From assembly GCA_003194525.1 (NCBI GenBank), contig NBIV01000010.1, forward strand, positions 186,001 to 250,000: a stretch of 64,000 bases of DNA, written 5' to 3'. The notes below the pieces were generated by a model, which was not told where the DNA came from, searched no databases, and saw only the letters and a program-made list of their open reading frames with translations. Below, one piece after another: positions 30,266 through 41,276 of this stretch; position 1 is the stretch's first letter; every line of letters starts with the position of its first letter. This DNA is from Gracilariopsis chorda. Taxonomy: Eukaryota; Rhodophyta; Florideophyceae; Gracilariales; Gracilariaceae. The position numbers were made by a program, and so were the translations under genes.

Positions 30266-31028
30266 TTATGACGTTGACGGAGGGGTCTCTGTTGACGTGG
30301 TGGGGGCAGCACTGGCACTTTGGGCTGGTGTTGATTGTTGGGAATTGTGGAGTGCTGGGTTCACCACGGCAGCAGCGGTAGAAGCCGAGGTCTTCTTGCT
30401 TCCGTGGTCGATGAGCCATTGTAAGGTAACGTCAATGTTGACGCGATTCTTCGCTGAGATTGAGTAGACTGAAACTTCATGATTGTTAATCTCTGTAAGT
30501 CCAAATGTGTTGATGATTTCATCGATGTCCTTGACGGCGCCAGGAAGGTCACTCTTGTTCGCAAGCACGAGGACTGGGATGCCGTCAAGTGCGCGTCGTG
30601 ATAAAATATCCTGAAGTTCTAGTCGAGCGGTGTCGAAGCGATCGTAATCTGCGGCATCAATGACAAACACGACCGCGGATACGCCACGGCAATAGCGTTC
30701 CCACATGGTTCGGAAGCGCGCTTGTCCACCTAAGTCCCACATTTTCAAGGTGACCCCCCCTTTTTGAACACGACGCATGTTAAACCCAACGGTAGGAATT
30801 CGATCGTCAGTGAAGTCTCCAGTAGAAATGAGATTGACAAGTGTTGTCTTTCCAGCATTTTGCAAGCCAAGGATGGTCAGCTCCATTTCTTGCTGAAAGA
30901 AGAGACTGGGAACGGGAAAACGGATGACGTTAGCGAATCGGAGTAACGGTAGGTAGGCCGAGGCGAGCGGCGCGTACAACGTACTTTTGAAGCCATTCTA
31001 AGATGTTCTGCCACAACTGTGAGAACAT
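30266..31028 (-). CDS. ARL8: ARL8-type small GTPase, two exons
   Basis: Exon 1 is 31028-30985 (44 nt), intron 30984-30906 (79 bp, GTACGT...CCCAG), exon 2 30905-30266; 227 residues. Splicing gives MFSQLWQNILEWLQN joined to LFFQQEMELTILGLQ, which restores the amphipathic N-terminal helix of ARL8; the unspliced frame does not. G-motifs: GLQNAGKT, switch I IPTVGFNMRRV, WDLGGQARF, NKSD, and YSISAKNRVNIDVTLQWL. The family has no Gly2 for myristoylation, as here. ARL8 sits on lysosome or vacuole and endosome membranes and links them to motors and tethers. A Ser/Thr/Ala-rich tail of about 45 residues after LQWLIDHG is unusual. Divergent from the Msp1 gene. Confidence 0.88.
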
Positions 31029-31459
31029 GACGAAAGCGGCTACGACGAAAATCTGAGGAAGAACCTTCGGCGTCTGCTCGACACGGTTCCGCAGAGCACT
31101 TGCTGATGCGCAGGGCAAGTATCTTACGGATGCGTGGGAAGTGTGGAGTACTGCTGACTTGTCAAGCGGGACTGTACAGCATCCAATTCGTAAAGACGCA
31201 AGGTCAGCGCCCGTGAACGTCATTCCATCATTGAACCAAAGCAGCCAATCAATGAAGCCCAAGTGGTCACCACGTGCGCTCAGCTGCACCCGCACGGCGT
31301 GCCCCAAAAGGTTCCGCTGAATGCATCTATCTACAGTAACGTTTGTTCTCGACGACCTTTTTCACTCAAGTCTTCCAAGTCTGGAGCTGCCTTCGCCTCG
31401 GCCCAATTCGCCCTTCTTCCATTCTCACTTTTCCTGTAGCACGCCCTTCTACTTCCGTC
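31029..31459. promoter_or_regulatory. Shared intergenic region of the ARL8/Msp1 divergent pair
   Basis: 431 bp between the two start codons. Both upstream frames are open without ATG for part of this stretch (minus to 31307, plus from 31343), so the untranslated leaders are probably in here. No specific element identified. Confidence 0.4.
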
Positions 31460-32674
31460 ATGCCGTCTGAGGAACCGACAACTGACTTCGCAGAATCTGC
31501 ACCGTCTTTCTGGGCGCTGCTTTCTCGTGAACTTCTCTCAGCCGCATTCGCAGTTTTGGGAGTTTACGTGTCTGCACGAGTCATAAAGCGCGTCATGGAC
31601 CCTAATGCGGAATCCAGAGAGCGCACACGCCAGCGACGGGAAGCAGTTCTCACTCGCCTGCTGAGAACCGGTGTTCCCAACGAAGCGCTGCGCTACATGT
31701 CTCCGGCCGAGGAGCTTTTGCTCCACGATCTCGTCTTTCCCGAAGATATTTCCGCCACCTTTGGCTCAGTTGGTGGCTTGAATTATACGAAGGAAACTCT
31801 CAAGGAGCTTATCGTCTATCCGTTATTGTATCCCGACGTGTATCAGAGTGGCCAAAGCTCACTTCTACAACCGCCAAAGGGAATCTTGCTTTACGGTCCA
31901 CCTGGAACCGGCAAAACCATGCTTGCGAAAGCCTTGGCCAAGGAATCAGGCGCCAATTTCTTGGCTCTTTCACCGAGCTCCTTACTATCCAAGTGGTTAG
32001 GTGACACAGAGCAACTGGCACGCGCAGTCTTTTCACTGGCTCGTCGCGTTCAGCCTACAATAATATTCATTGATGAGATTGACGGCCTTTTCCGGGAGAG
32101 ATCGAGTAATGAGCACGAAGCCCATAAAAATCTCAAAGCTGAGTTTATGCAACTGTGGGATGGACTTACTACGGACGATAGACTAAACCAGGTTGTCGTA
32201 CTTGGCGCAACTAACAGACCTTACGATGTCGACCCCGCCATTCTACGTCGAATGCCTCGTCCATTTGAGGTCGCCTTGCCGAATGAGGGGGAGAGAGTAG
32301 AGATTCTCTCCAAAGTTCTCAACGGAGTTGCCCTCGAAGATGACTTTGACTTTCATTGCGTAGCGCGTGTCACAGATGGCTATTCTGGTTCGGACTTGAA
32401 AGAGCTTTGCCGCGCAGCCATGATGCATCCAATTCGAGAGGGTGTTAGAGGAGCTGCCAGAGAGAGAGCATCTTTTGGTGGCAGCACAGGGCAAAAGAAA
32501 TTGCGCCCCTTGACGCTGAAAGACGTCCTCCAAGCTCGAAAGGAAGTCAGCCGTACTGAGCAGGAAAGCGCCAACTACCACGCAAAGACTGTCAGAGATT
32601 CCATGTCTGGCGATGATAACCAAATGGATCTGCTCGTGCGACTCTTACAGGCTTATGGAACAAGGACAGTCTGA
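31460..32674 (+). CDS. MSP1: Msp1/ATAD1 AAA ATPase of the mitochondrial outer membrane
   Basis: 404 residues from the first ATG of the frame. Msp1/ATAD1 extracts mislocalised tail-anchored proteins from the mitochondrial outer membrane and peroxisomes. An N-terminal membrane anchor (about residues 17-42, LLSRELLSAAFAVLGVYVSA) is followed by a linker and one AAA module: Walker A GPPGTGKT, pore loop SKWLGDTEQLA, Walker B IIFIDEIDGLF, sensor GATNRPYDVD, Arg fingers RRMPRPFEVALP, and sensor 2 region GYSGSDLKELCR. RRMP-x-x-F is typical of Msp1 rather than spastin or katanin. Typical length is 350-400, so the gene is complete and has no intron. Confidence 0.9.
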   Translation: MPSEEPTTDFAESAPSFWALLSRELLSAAFAVLGVYVSARVIKRVMDPNAESRERTRQRREAVLTRLLRTGVPNEALRYMSPAEELLLHDLVFPEDISATFGSVGGLNYTKETLKELIVYPLLYPDVYQSGQSSLLQPPKGILLYGPPGTGKTMLAKALAKESGANFLALSPSSLLSKWLGDTEQLARAVFSLARRVQPTIIFIDEIDGLFRERSSNEHEAHKNLKAEFMQLWDGLTTDDRLNQVVVLGATNRPYDVDPAILRRMPRPFEVALPNEGERVEILSKVLNGVALEDDFDFHCVARVTDGYSGSDLKELCRAAMMHPIREGVRGAARERASFGGSTGQKKLRPLTLKDVLQARKEVSRTEQESANYHAKTVRDSMSGDDNQMDLLVRLLQAYGTRTV

Positions 32675-33694
32675 TCCTTTTCCTTCTTGCGAAGACACTA
32701 ACATCTGTATAGCTGCGAGCTCAGTCTTTTCTGAAACAGAATCAATACCATTCCCAACTCAAGTGTAATCCATACGACCTCTGCAGTTCCTCTGCTGACA
32801 CCTGATACTTTCTGCTGTCAACATCAAAGAAGTGACCAATTTCGTTTTCAGGGGCTGGCTGTGAGGACTAATTCTTGCATCACTACGGTAGTAACTCCCA
32901 TTCCATAATGCGCGGCAGTTAATTCCTTGTCTGTGCGGTGACGTGTGCCCGACATTCGATGGCTTGCTTCTGAACGTTCTGAATTCTAGCGGAACAAATT
33001 TGGCATGATCGGAAGCTGTGCGAAGAATCATCGTTGTGTCCTTTAGCAAGAAAGGTATCGTGGACGACAGGTGCATTTGTTCCGTTTGGTAACCAAACAA
33101 GACATCGTAAGATTGGTTTCATCGAAGACTGTGCCCTGCTTCAACTCTTTTATATTCAAGACATACATTATGAGCCGTAAAATGGTCTGTCGCCAAAAGG
33201 ATGCGCTTGTTGTACTTGAGTGACAATCACGAGTCCATCATGTTATGTTTATTCTAGAATCGAACGCGTGGTTCGCAAGCCAGTCCATGTTGTGCCCGTA
33301 TGTCTTGGGACCGTCATGCCGCGGACGAAGTGCTGTGATACCATTGCACATGTGAGCACATCTATGCCTCGAAACCCTGCTTTAAGGTCGTTTCGATAAA
33401 CGTTTGCCAATTTGCCCGCGACACTCATAGGACGATCATCATCGACATGTGTAACAGTAATCCCTGAGCTGGCATCTAACACATAATAGCATTACATGCT
33501 TAGTCGTTGGGTACAGTGTTTCGTGCTGTAGGTTCATGAGCCGGCGGAGCACGACGACCATGGTATCCCGTTTCACCCTCCTCGAAAGAAGAGTCAAAGT
33601 TATGGTCCTGCGGCAGAGGCATTGATTAGAGTGTTCAATTTTCATTTCTTCACTGCCCAATCGCTGGATAGTTTCCACCCTTTCAAATGTACTT
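32675..33694. other. Spacer between convergent Msp1 and DxD transferase genes
   Basis: About 1 kb. Minus-strand frames of 60-113 codons (32759-33100, 33249-33482, 33439-33678) show no recognisable domain. The series of same-strand frames may be an old insertion, but I found no motif. Confidence 0.35.
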
Positions 33695-35551
33695 TCAGGA
33701 CTTTGCCTTATCCCGCTTCAAATTCCGAGCGTTGCCCGACTTCTCAGGCATACGCATGGCCTTCAAAGATAAGCGGAGTGCAACCGCCAAGAACTGAGCG
33801 ACGGCGAAGGACTCTACCACAGAAAGGCGGGGAAAATCCCAATCATTTCCTCCACGACTAAGGTCGGTACATCTCCACCCCAAGGGAGTACGACTGACGC
33901 TGCCAGACGCCGAGAAACTTGTGAACGTTTTAGTGTACGGATTATCAAAAGAACCGTACGAAATTGCTTTCGAACTGAGCGGCGGACACCGAACTTCTCT
34001 AGGACCTGGGTCCGCCACAAAATGCTGATAGAGAATTATCTCCAAGACTGGTAAAAGCACTGGCGCGGTCCAGCTGATACCACCATACTTCCAATTTGAG
34101 AGCAATGTTTCGGGTTTAGGGAACCGATAAGGAAAAAAAGGGAATATCACTAGTCTTAGAACCTCAAACGCAATCTTCGAAAAGAGTACATTCGCATCAA
34201 TGCTGAGAGACCTGTGTCGACGGAGGCATTCCGCCCTGTTCATGGAGTTTCTGCCACACTGAAACGTATAAAGTGGTTGTCGCGAAACATGAATCGAGTT
34301 CTCCTGCATATCGAAAAGGGCTGCCTGTTCTTCTCCACCATCCCTTCGGCTTGTTTCGCCAGTCTCCTTTTTAAGCCACTCGTACAGAGTACTTGTATGA
34401 TTCACACTCTGCGACCCTCGAAACATGAACATAGCAGAGTCTGGTTTCAAACCACCCAAGTCTGAGAAAATCACATTTCTGTTCCTGAATGAAAACGAGG
34501 GATCCTTGTCCAAAATCAGATCTCGATCAATATATATAAGTTTCTCATACTTGGTGTTCTTCAACAACCAGATTCCAGTTAGCACTTTCAGCCAATTGAG
34601 CCTAACAGATCTACTTTCTCTGCTGACGAATGGAACTCGGAAATTCACGATGTCACATGTTGTGCGAAAGCGAATGTTTCTCACTTTTTTGAAGCGGTTG
34701 CATGTGTAAATGACACACTGGCTACTACCTCGGCGTTCAAAGGCTCTTGAAAAGTTATGCAATGCGAATCCAGCTACTCTCGTGGTAGCACCTTGGCCTA
34801 TCTCTTCGACATCAAGAGCGTATCTCGTGTCTGTCTTTGTGGATCTCGTGAATAGCCAGACTGATAACACAACCAGAGAGAAAAATACTAACGGAGTTCC
34901 GCGACGCCTCATGAGCGGTACACTACAAAGCGCAGCCAACAGGGGAAGGTAGTCCCAGTTGTTATTCTTTGTACTTTTCGTTCGTTGGAAGAGAAAGTTT
35001 CCCTGCGATAGCTCCCAAGATTTACCGTGACCCGTTACGACGGCCTTTCCATGGCGGACATCGACGGAACAGAATCCACCGCACAAACTCCATAACATTT
35101 CTCGATTTACAACGGTTGTTACATCACCAGGGCCTTCTTGAACGTTTTCAATAAGACTGTCCTGACAGATGTACTTGACACAAAGAAAAGCATTTGGAAA
35201 GGAAACGGCAACCGACTTCTTTTCTGTCGCGAGAAGTGTTGTGCAGAATTCCATGTTATCTCTTCGTTCAAGACCTAGGCTGTCGAGCTCAGTATATGAC
35301 TTCCCAAGCAATGTCAACGAATGGAAATCGCCTCCTGGGTTGGCGAAGGATGCTACTGAGGGATCACATTTTCGACCATGGTAGCAAACTCCCAAAGAAA
35401 TGCTCCCCAAGAAAAGAACCAGAGACAACGAGAACCACCTTCTGCTCATGGCATCGCTTTTGTTTTTCTTTCTGGAGGCGGGGTTTCTGTTCCGGACATC
35501 GTACAGAGTCCCAATTTGATCGAGTATACTGTTTCGACGAACAGCTGACAT
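33695..35551 (-). CDS. Membrane glycosyltransferase with DxD motif and Cys-rich N-terminal domain
   Basis: 618 residues from the first ATG; an alternative ATG at 35449 (MSRRWFSLSLVLFLG) would start directly at the first hydrophobic segment. Residues (first-ATG numbering): basic tail 1-38, signal or anchor about 39-55, Cys-rich domain about 56-190 (pairs such as CVKYIC and CGGFC), one or two membrane segments about 200-236, then a GT-A-like domain 255-460 with YIDRD (340-344) as the DxD metal and nucleotide-sugar site, DSAMFMFRGS, and GGEEQAAL. This resembles nucleotide-diphospho-sugar transferases of the Golgi. The tail (about 490-618) has more hydrophobic stretches. The donor and acceptor cannot be told. 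The two-domain layout is unfamiliar to me. Confidence 0.55.
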   Translation of the reverse strand: MSAVRRNSILDQIGTLYDVRNRNPASRKKNKSDAMSRRWFSLSLVLFLGSISLGVCYHGRKCDPSVASFANPGGDFHSLTLLGKSYTELDSLGLERRDNMEFCTTLLATEKKSVAVSFPNAFLCVKYICQDSLIENVQEGPGDVTTVVNREMLWSLCGGFCSVDVRHGKAVVTGHGKSWELSQGNFLFQRTKSTKNNNWDYLPLLAALCSVPLMRRRGTPLVFFSLVVLSVWLFTRSTKTDTRYALDVEEIGQGATTRVAGFALHNFSRAFERRGSSQCVIYTCNRFKKVRNIRFRTTCDIVNFRVPFVSRESRSVRLNWLKVLTGIWLLKNTKYEKLIYIDRDLILDKDPSFSFRNRNVIFSDLGGLKPDSAMFMFRGSQSVNHTSTLYEWLKKETGETSRRDGGEEQAALFDMQENSIHVSRQPLYTFQCGRNSMNRAECLRRHRSLSIDANVLFSKIAFEVLRLVIFPFFPYRFPKPETLLSNWKYGGISWTAPVLLPVLEIILYQHFVADPGPREVRCPPLSSKAISYGSFDNPYTKTFTSFSASGSVSRTPLGWRCTDLSRGGNDWDFPRLSVVESFAVAQFLAVALRLSLKAMRMPEKSGNARNLKRDKAKS

Positions 35552-37274
35552 CCATCATGCTGTACTCAACAACCTTCGTGAGCCATGATCAAGACAGATG
35601 CTTTCATTACGGCCTTTTTTCGGTCCATTCCGCTTACCAACCAAAAAATATTGCCATCTTCCTCAGCATTGGCCGCACCGTGTCTATATTGATAGCTCAC
35701 TGCCCCTTTAAAAGAACTGAAACGGGTGTCAGTACACACGGCTGCCAGAAAGAACGTTTCTGTGACTTGAACGGCACTGAAGGTAAAGGATTATCCTTAT
35801 TGTTCTGTGTCCCCTTCGTAACCCTTACCTGTTAGTAACAACAGGCTGTTACTGTTGGTGCCTGTGTTATTATTGTTGTTGTTCGGCTGTAGGAAACGGA
35901 TTTCTATAAGGCTGCAGCTATACTTGATGCTGTTTCTGTGCCGCCGCCTTCAACGAATTTCAAAGCAAGCGTACAAAACATTTTGTTCTTCTTTCTACAA
36001 AATCCCACGTAGCAGTTTGCTTATCTTTTCCGGAAGAGTAGATGCGCTACCAGTTTCAGCCTCAGTTGATGTAACTTCAGAACGTGGTGCAGGCTCCTTG
36101 TGTTTCTATCTACTTCTATCTACTTACCACATCCGTCTTTGCCCTCCTTTGGACATCCGTCTGCGTTCTCATTTCGCTCCGCCCTGGTGAAAAGGGATCG
36201 GAGTCAGGCACACCACGTAAAAGCGAGATGCACGTGCCCCAAAGAAAAGTAAGGAAAGTATAAAAGAGTTAATTCGAAATGAACCACAGATTCTTGACCT
36301 TCCTGAAGAGAGAGAGCTTTTACTGAAAGCTTTCCTTCAGCTTCGTAATAGAAATCTGTTGACCACAATAAAGAAGAAGAAGAAAGAAGAAATGCAGACA
36401 TTGTATGCTGCCGAGTCACACCGTCACCAGTTGCTTCGATGTCGCGTGCGAGCGCCGTCGTGAAAATTTGAGGTGCCAGCACCTTGAGAGGTGCAGGAGT
36501 ACGATGTGATTCAAAAACGGCAGGAGCGAGTGCTGGTTTTCGTAAGTGTGTATGTATGACTCGTATTCCTAATTCCGAAGAGACGGTAGGGCTTCTGACG
36601 AAAAGAAGCCATCTCCCTCAAGCTAAGCCAACGCGCGCTTCGGTCGTGACTACCCAAGTGGTTGCTGGCCTCCGAGGGAGACCCGGTCGCAGTTCCATTC
36701 GTTAAAGCGTCGGTTGATGTACGACAGATACGGCGCTCATGTTTAACTAGCTCAACAAAGCGAGATATCACTGCGACTTTTCAGTAAGCCACTAATACGG
36801 CGATGTACGACCTCCGAAAAGGTTGCAGGAGATGATGAAAGAAAAGGCCGGACGAGGAAGTCAAATGGAAATGCGATTAGGTTTACCTTCTAGAATTTAA
36901 TCTCATTGCCTTGGGATTAGGGACATTGTCCGCATGCATACACACACATTCGTTCTCTTTCAGTGTCGAAACATGATTCGAGTTAAATATAGCAAGATCG
37001 GAGTACCTATTCGCGCCGAAAGGAGATTCTCTATCTACTTTCATTATGTGATGACATACCGCGCGAAGATATTTATGCCATAAGTTCATAGTAGATGTTC
37101 CTTTTTCAAACTTATGATACACATATATCTGTGAAGTTCGTACGGTCTGTTAGTTCATCAGACACCATCACTGGCATGAAAAAAAAAACCAAGCAGATCC
37201 ACGAAGCCGCGTACAAAGAGAAGAGAAAGGACTGCTTTGTACGAACGGAGCTGAAAGCAATAGGAGAGATTGCA
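35552..37274. other. Intergenic, no gene recognised
   Basis: 1.7 kb upstream of the DxD transferase and downstream of the Nudix gene. Simple repeats: (TTG/TTA)n near 35866-35882 and (GAA)n near 36372-36395. Short frames only. Confidence 0.45.
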
Positions 37275-37973
37275 TCAGCGCTTTCTAACAAATTCTGCAA
37301 TTTGCCCACGTGCTGCAAACGCGTAGGATATAGCTGCTAGAGTGAGGGCACATCTTATTGCACCGCTCAAGACGTAATCACCAAGCTGTTCCATGGAAAC
37401 CCATTCTATACTGTCGATCACTTCGGCTTCATCTTTCGAATCTGTGACTTTTTCTTGGGGATCTACTAAAACCGCAAACACTGGTATATCAGTCATCGCA
37501 ATTGCCGTATTGAAGTTGCACCAGCCCAGTTGGCAAACTTTTCTGGTACCTATGCCAAGTTCTTCCCGCACTTCCCGTGCTGCGGCGTCACAGTGAGTTT
37601 CGTCACGCTCTGGAAAACCTCGTGGTAGCTCGATGGAGTAAAAGCCATGTGACGATTTCAAAGGATTGTTAAACGGTACTGATCCGGGAACAGTTGAAGG
37701 TATAGCTCGCCAATGACGAATGAGAGCGATTCGGTTTTGGTCATCTACGGGCAAAGTGATCGCGCCAGTTGGCTCTGCGATGGCGACAAGGTCATAACGC
37801 GGTTGCCGAGAAGCGTCGTTTACAACGACGTGATAGAAACGACTGAACGGGGAGTTATCGACTAGGAGATCAGTGTTTTGATTGAGACCAGAGCGAGTAA
37901 CATTCGGTTGGAAGTCCGGATTCTTTCCTTTCACGTCAGAAAAGAAGGCAAGATGCTGTGGGGGAGTTGTCAT
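37275..37973 (-). CDS. Nudix hydrolase, ADP-ribose pyrophosphatase-like
   Basis: 232 residues. The Nudix box at 119-141 matches GX5EX7REUXEEXGU exactly (G119, E125, R133, E134, E137, E138, G140). Before it, residues 60-115 carry the strand and loop pattern of ADP-ribose/NUDT5-like enzymes (AITLPVDDQNRIALIRHWR, then FYSIELPRGF with E115-L-P-R-G). Such enzymes hydrolyse nucleoside diphosphates linked to another moiety, clearing ADP-ribose or damaged nucleotides. ELPRG and the C-terminal EWVSMEQLGDYVLSG agree with this subgroup. No targeting signal is obvious. Single exon, complete length. The DIRS-type element begins within about 0.5 kb upstream. Confidence 0.85.
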   Translation of the reverse strand: MTTPPQHLAFFSDVKGKNPDFQPNVTRSGLNQNTDLLVDNSPFSRFYHVVVNDASRQPRYDLVAIAEPTGAITLPVDDQNRIALIRHWRAIPSTVPGSVPFNNPLKSSHGFYSIELPRGFPERDETHCDAAAREVREELGIGTRKVCQLGWCNFNTAIAMTDIPVFAVLVDPQEKVTDSKDEAEVIDSIEWVSMEQLGDYVLSGAIRCALTLAAISYAFAARGQIAEFVRKR

Positions 37974-38157
37974 CGCTTGAAGAGAAGGTGGGATATGGGA
38001 TAAGCAATGAGAACATGAGGTCGCAGTTGTCGCATTACAAAAATTTGCCGGAGTAAAAAAGTGATTGGGTTGAAAGGGTTATCGATACTTGGATTTCGAG
38101 GAACGCGGAAAAGAATTTATTTCCAGGTTCAAGCGCAACTCGGCCGCGCTGCCCAGT

Positions 38158-38345
38158 CTCCGTCGCGGACGACCGCAACCGTCGGGCAGCGCGGCAAAGG
38201 GTGCGCTTGGACTAGCTTCCTCGACGCTCGGCGCCCGCGGCTTTCTTTTTCCGTCGTCCGTTGCGGACGACCGCCACCGTCGGAGGCGAGGCGAAGAGCG
38301 CGCTTGGACTAGCTCCTCGACGCTCTGCGCCCGCGGCGTTCCTTC
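38158..38345. repeat. Imperfect tandem duplication, unit about 95-100 bp
   Basis: Two GC-rich copies in direct orientation. Shared blocks in order are GCGGACGACCGC, ACCGTCGG, GCGCTTGGACTAGCT, CCTCGACGCTC and GCGCCCGCGGC. The stretch lies between the Nudix start and the gag-like part of the DIRS-type element and could be its leader or terminal repeat. No matching copy was seen after the recombinase gene. Confidence 0.6.
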
Positions 38346-38877
38346 TCGCCGTCCGCGCTCTCGATCAGCATGGCCTCCTCCGTACGCAGCAGCAGCCGAC
38401 GCGCCCTTCATCCCCACCCCATTTGCTACGGTAGACGCAACACCTATACGTCATCGCCCAAAGCCTCAAACCTGTGCTTCGGTACACGAGTTTGCCCACC
38501 ACCGGTTTCGTCGCCATGACCCGACAGCAGCACCCTCCACTCATTGCCGGCGCCATCTCTCTCACTAACGTCCTGCCTGCGATCCTTGCTGAGCTTCGTT
38601 CACCTTCTGCTCAAACTTCCGGCGTTGATGCCGCCGCCGTCTCCAGCACTCCCACCATTTTCAACCAGGCAAACATCAAGACCAAACATCATCGCATACA
38701 CCAAAAGTCATTCAAATGACCGTTGCGGCAAACCAATATCGATAGTAGACTGGGCCCGTCTTATGTGCTCCGTTCGCATCCTTTGCCCGCTCTTTCTACA
38801 TATGACTGTAATGAAACAATGATTGTCTTGTTACACAAAGCACCGACGAAACGACACATGGCTACATCCGATCAATT

Positions 38878-39345
38878 ATGAAGCACAAGCTAAAGGTTCG
38901 GTCGGGCAAAGAACGCTATCACACCCCATCGCTTTCCCTAGAATGCCTTTGTGCCCTTATAAGGCAGCCACCGACGCCTTACCACGATCCGCACCTGTCG
39001 CACAGTTCAGAATCTGAGCCCGCATCAACCGACAGCCTCACTGCGTCAAGCACATATAAATTCAGTAAGCTTTTTGCCGCAAATACCGTCCACATGGCAA
39101 CTTCAGAGGGACACACTATGAGCTTTGATGTGGTACACTGTTCGCTCATCGAACTCATCAATGCTACCGATGAGTCAATCAAATCTTCGCTATTGGAACG
39201 CAATGATGTGCCACCGCAAGACTCTCCGTCTCGCAAAGAGCTGCTTTTGGCCGCGATTCAGTGCCGAGATGCGACTAATCAAAACTTTGACCTGAAGACT
39301 CCGGAAACTGCCATGAAACGCGTCCTGGCTATGACAGTAGACTAG
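38878..39345 (+). pseudogene. Possible N-terminal gag-like frame of the DIRS-type element
   Basis: 155-codon frame with SLIELINATDESIKSSLLER and a Lys/Ala-rich end. It precedes the main gag-like frame (39500) and is separated from it by stops and an apparent frame change. The function is inferred from position only. Confidence 0.3.
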
Positions 39346-39499
39346 ATCACGTCAAAGGCACATTCCGACCCTGCTGGACTCCAAGATCTCTTACGCCGTG
39401 CTCACTCGTACGACACAACTTCCAAACCCACCTGTCCAGCCATCGGCACCACAGCTGGCATCAATAGCGATATCATGGAAACTTAAATCACTCTAGACG

Positions 39500-41127
39500 A
39501 TGAACAACGCGCAAAACTCCTCCTTGCCAGGCGCAGTCCTGTTGCTGGACGTTCCGCCCCCACTTTCAGAACCACTAAATTTAGATGCTCTTCTGGGAAC
39601 CAAGAAGACCGAGGAAAATCAAGCAAATACCACCTCATCAAACGTAGACCACTCTCCTCCGCACAAGAAGGCCAAAAAATTTATATCTGTCGGTGGTATC
39701 CTTATCATCGATGAGAACGGTAAAAGTACCCCAAACCGCCCTCCACGTCTTGGTCCATACCCACGCAACTCGACACAGAAACCTCTGCTTTATGTCACTG
39801 AACTCGTGGCGTTCAAGCTCTTGCGAGGCCTTCTTCAGAAAGGATGCTGTCTGGAGTCTACAGTGGCAGACGTACAATGGTTTCGAGGCCAAAAGAGGGA
39901 ACTCATGGCAGCCGAGGCCGAGGCACACTTCCTCGCCCGCATCCTACACCTCGGCCTCCAAGACTTCGACCGCATGGAGAGGCACTCGAAACGTGCTCAT
40001 GGATGGAAGTGGCCACAAGGAGGCTGTACGCCTTAATATACGTCGAGAACGCAATGCGAACCATGAACGCATCCAGAGCCACAGCATGGACTGCGGCAAC
40101 CCCCACACTGGAATCCAACCCAGGAACCCCTGCACTGCTGCCGGAGCTCGACAGTGTGGTGCAATGCCCCCAAGGGGAAAAACATCGAAAGACGTTCGGG
40201 ATCTTCCTCTCACGAGGTGAACCCAGTTGGGTAGAGCCCTCCCAGAAGTGTCACAGCGAAGCCGGTTTGTAAGACCAGGGACACCTGTCGCGACTTGCGC
40301 AGGGGGGTGAAGGCGAAGAATCGGTATCCGCGTGAGCGGGGTGTGATCCTCAGTAGAGGTATGTTTCCACGTAAGTGGGGGCGTGTGAGCGGGTGCACAC
40401 AGGAGGGCCACGGATAGCGGGATGTACTACCCTGAAAGGGGGAAAGGAGGAGAGTGAAGGGAAAGGAGGAAGGGTGGGCGAGGCTGAGTCGCGAGAGCGA
40501 CGAACGAATATGGCAATGCCGGTGGACAGGACTCCCTATACAGGGCGAAACACTAATGTTATTGGAACAAATATACTCCCAAGGATGGGCCTCTTTAGAT
40601 GTGCAAGGGGGTTAGATGTCCCGTGGTTTACGGCGTTTCCCTCCAAGGAGGAGTAGAGCACGCGCGCAAGCGGTAACAACTAGAGCCAATTCCTCAGGTT
40701 GGGGTCCCTTGTTGGGAAAGGTTTACTGGTGCGACGGCAGTGCGCCGTCGCACTAAGTACTAGCTTCCTAGAAATGGGTGTGAAAATAATAAATAAAATC
40801 AACTAAAATACTCCACATTTCGTGGCAACATCCACTACTGTGGGTAACCGCCAATTCACCCAAAACCGTGTCCCACGTGTCTATACCCACCATTGTGGGG
40901 CATAGTTCATATACACACTACACAACCGATAATATCTGGAAAATGATCAAGTACCAAGAATCCCTCCCTGAGGGCGTTGCACTTCAGACAGCACACTTGC
41001 ACGAACTCTTGCAATGAACGCAAAGGTCCAGAATGCGTTTAGGTTCATGAAAACAATCCAAGGCAAGCAGCACAACCGAAACCGTCGCGACCTTCCAGAG
41101 GCTTTAAGGGACCGCCCAAGCCAGTAA
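39500..41127 (+). pseudogene. DIRS-type gag-like protein, frameshifted and split by a solo LTR
   Basis: MNNAQNSSLPGAVLLLDVPP opens the frame. A basic PHKKAKKF patch follows. Near 39950-40030 the text continues in another frame (YALIYVENAMRTMNASRATA) up to 40154, where the LTR begins. After removing 40155-40986 and one GACAG copy the frame resumes without a break (LLPELDS to TLARTLAMNAKVQNAFRF) and ends at TAA 41125-41127. So the LTR landed in a frame that was still readable. No zinc knuckle was seen. Confidence 0.6.
40155..40986 (+). mobile_element. Family A solo LTR, copy 2 (832 bp)
   Basis: Starts TGTGGTGCAATGCCC, ends GGGCGTTGCACTTCA. Target duplication GACAG is exact (40150-40154, 40987-40991). 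A hairpin at 40729-40753 (GTGCGACGGC-AGTGC-GCCGTCGCAC) is followed by TAAGTA and, about 35 bp on, AATAAA (40788-40793). TG...CA ends, 5-bp duplication, a poly(A) signal and the lack of coding capacity point to a solo LTR. Nearly identical to copy 3. Confidence 0.85.
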
Positions 41128-41276
41128 CGGAAACCAAAACATAACACTTTACTTCCAGCCTCATCCGCCTCAGTGGTAGTTACGACGGCCGAAGTTCTAA
41201 CCTTTTTCCCCTTCCGCTGCCAAAACCCCAATCCACCCTTCCCCTTTTTGCCGCCACCATCCCCTCCCTAAATTGG

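Noticed and set aside
31343-31459. Upstream extension of the Msp1 gene
   Set aside because: The extension lacks an ATG; the anchor follows naturally from ATG 31460.
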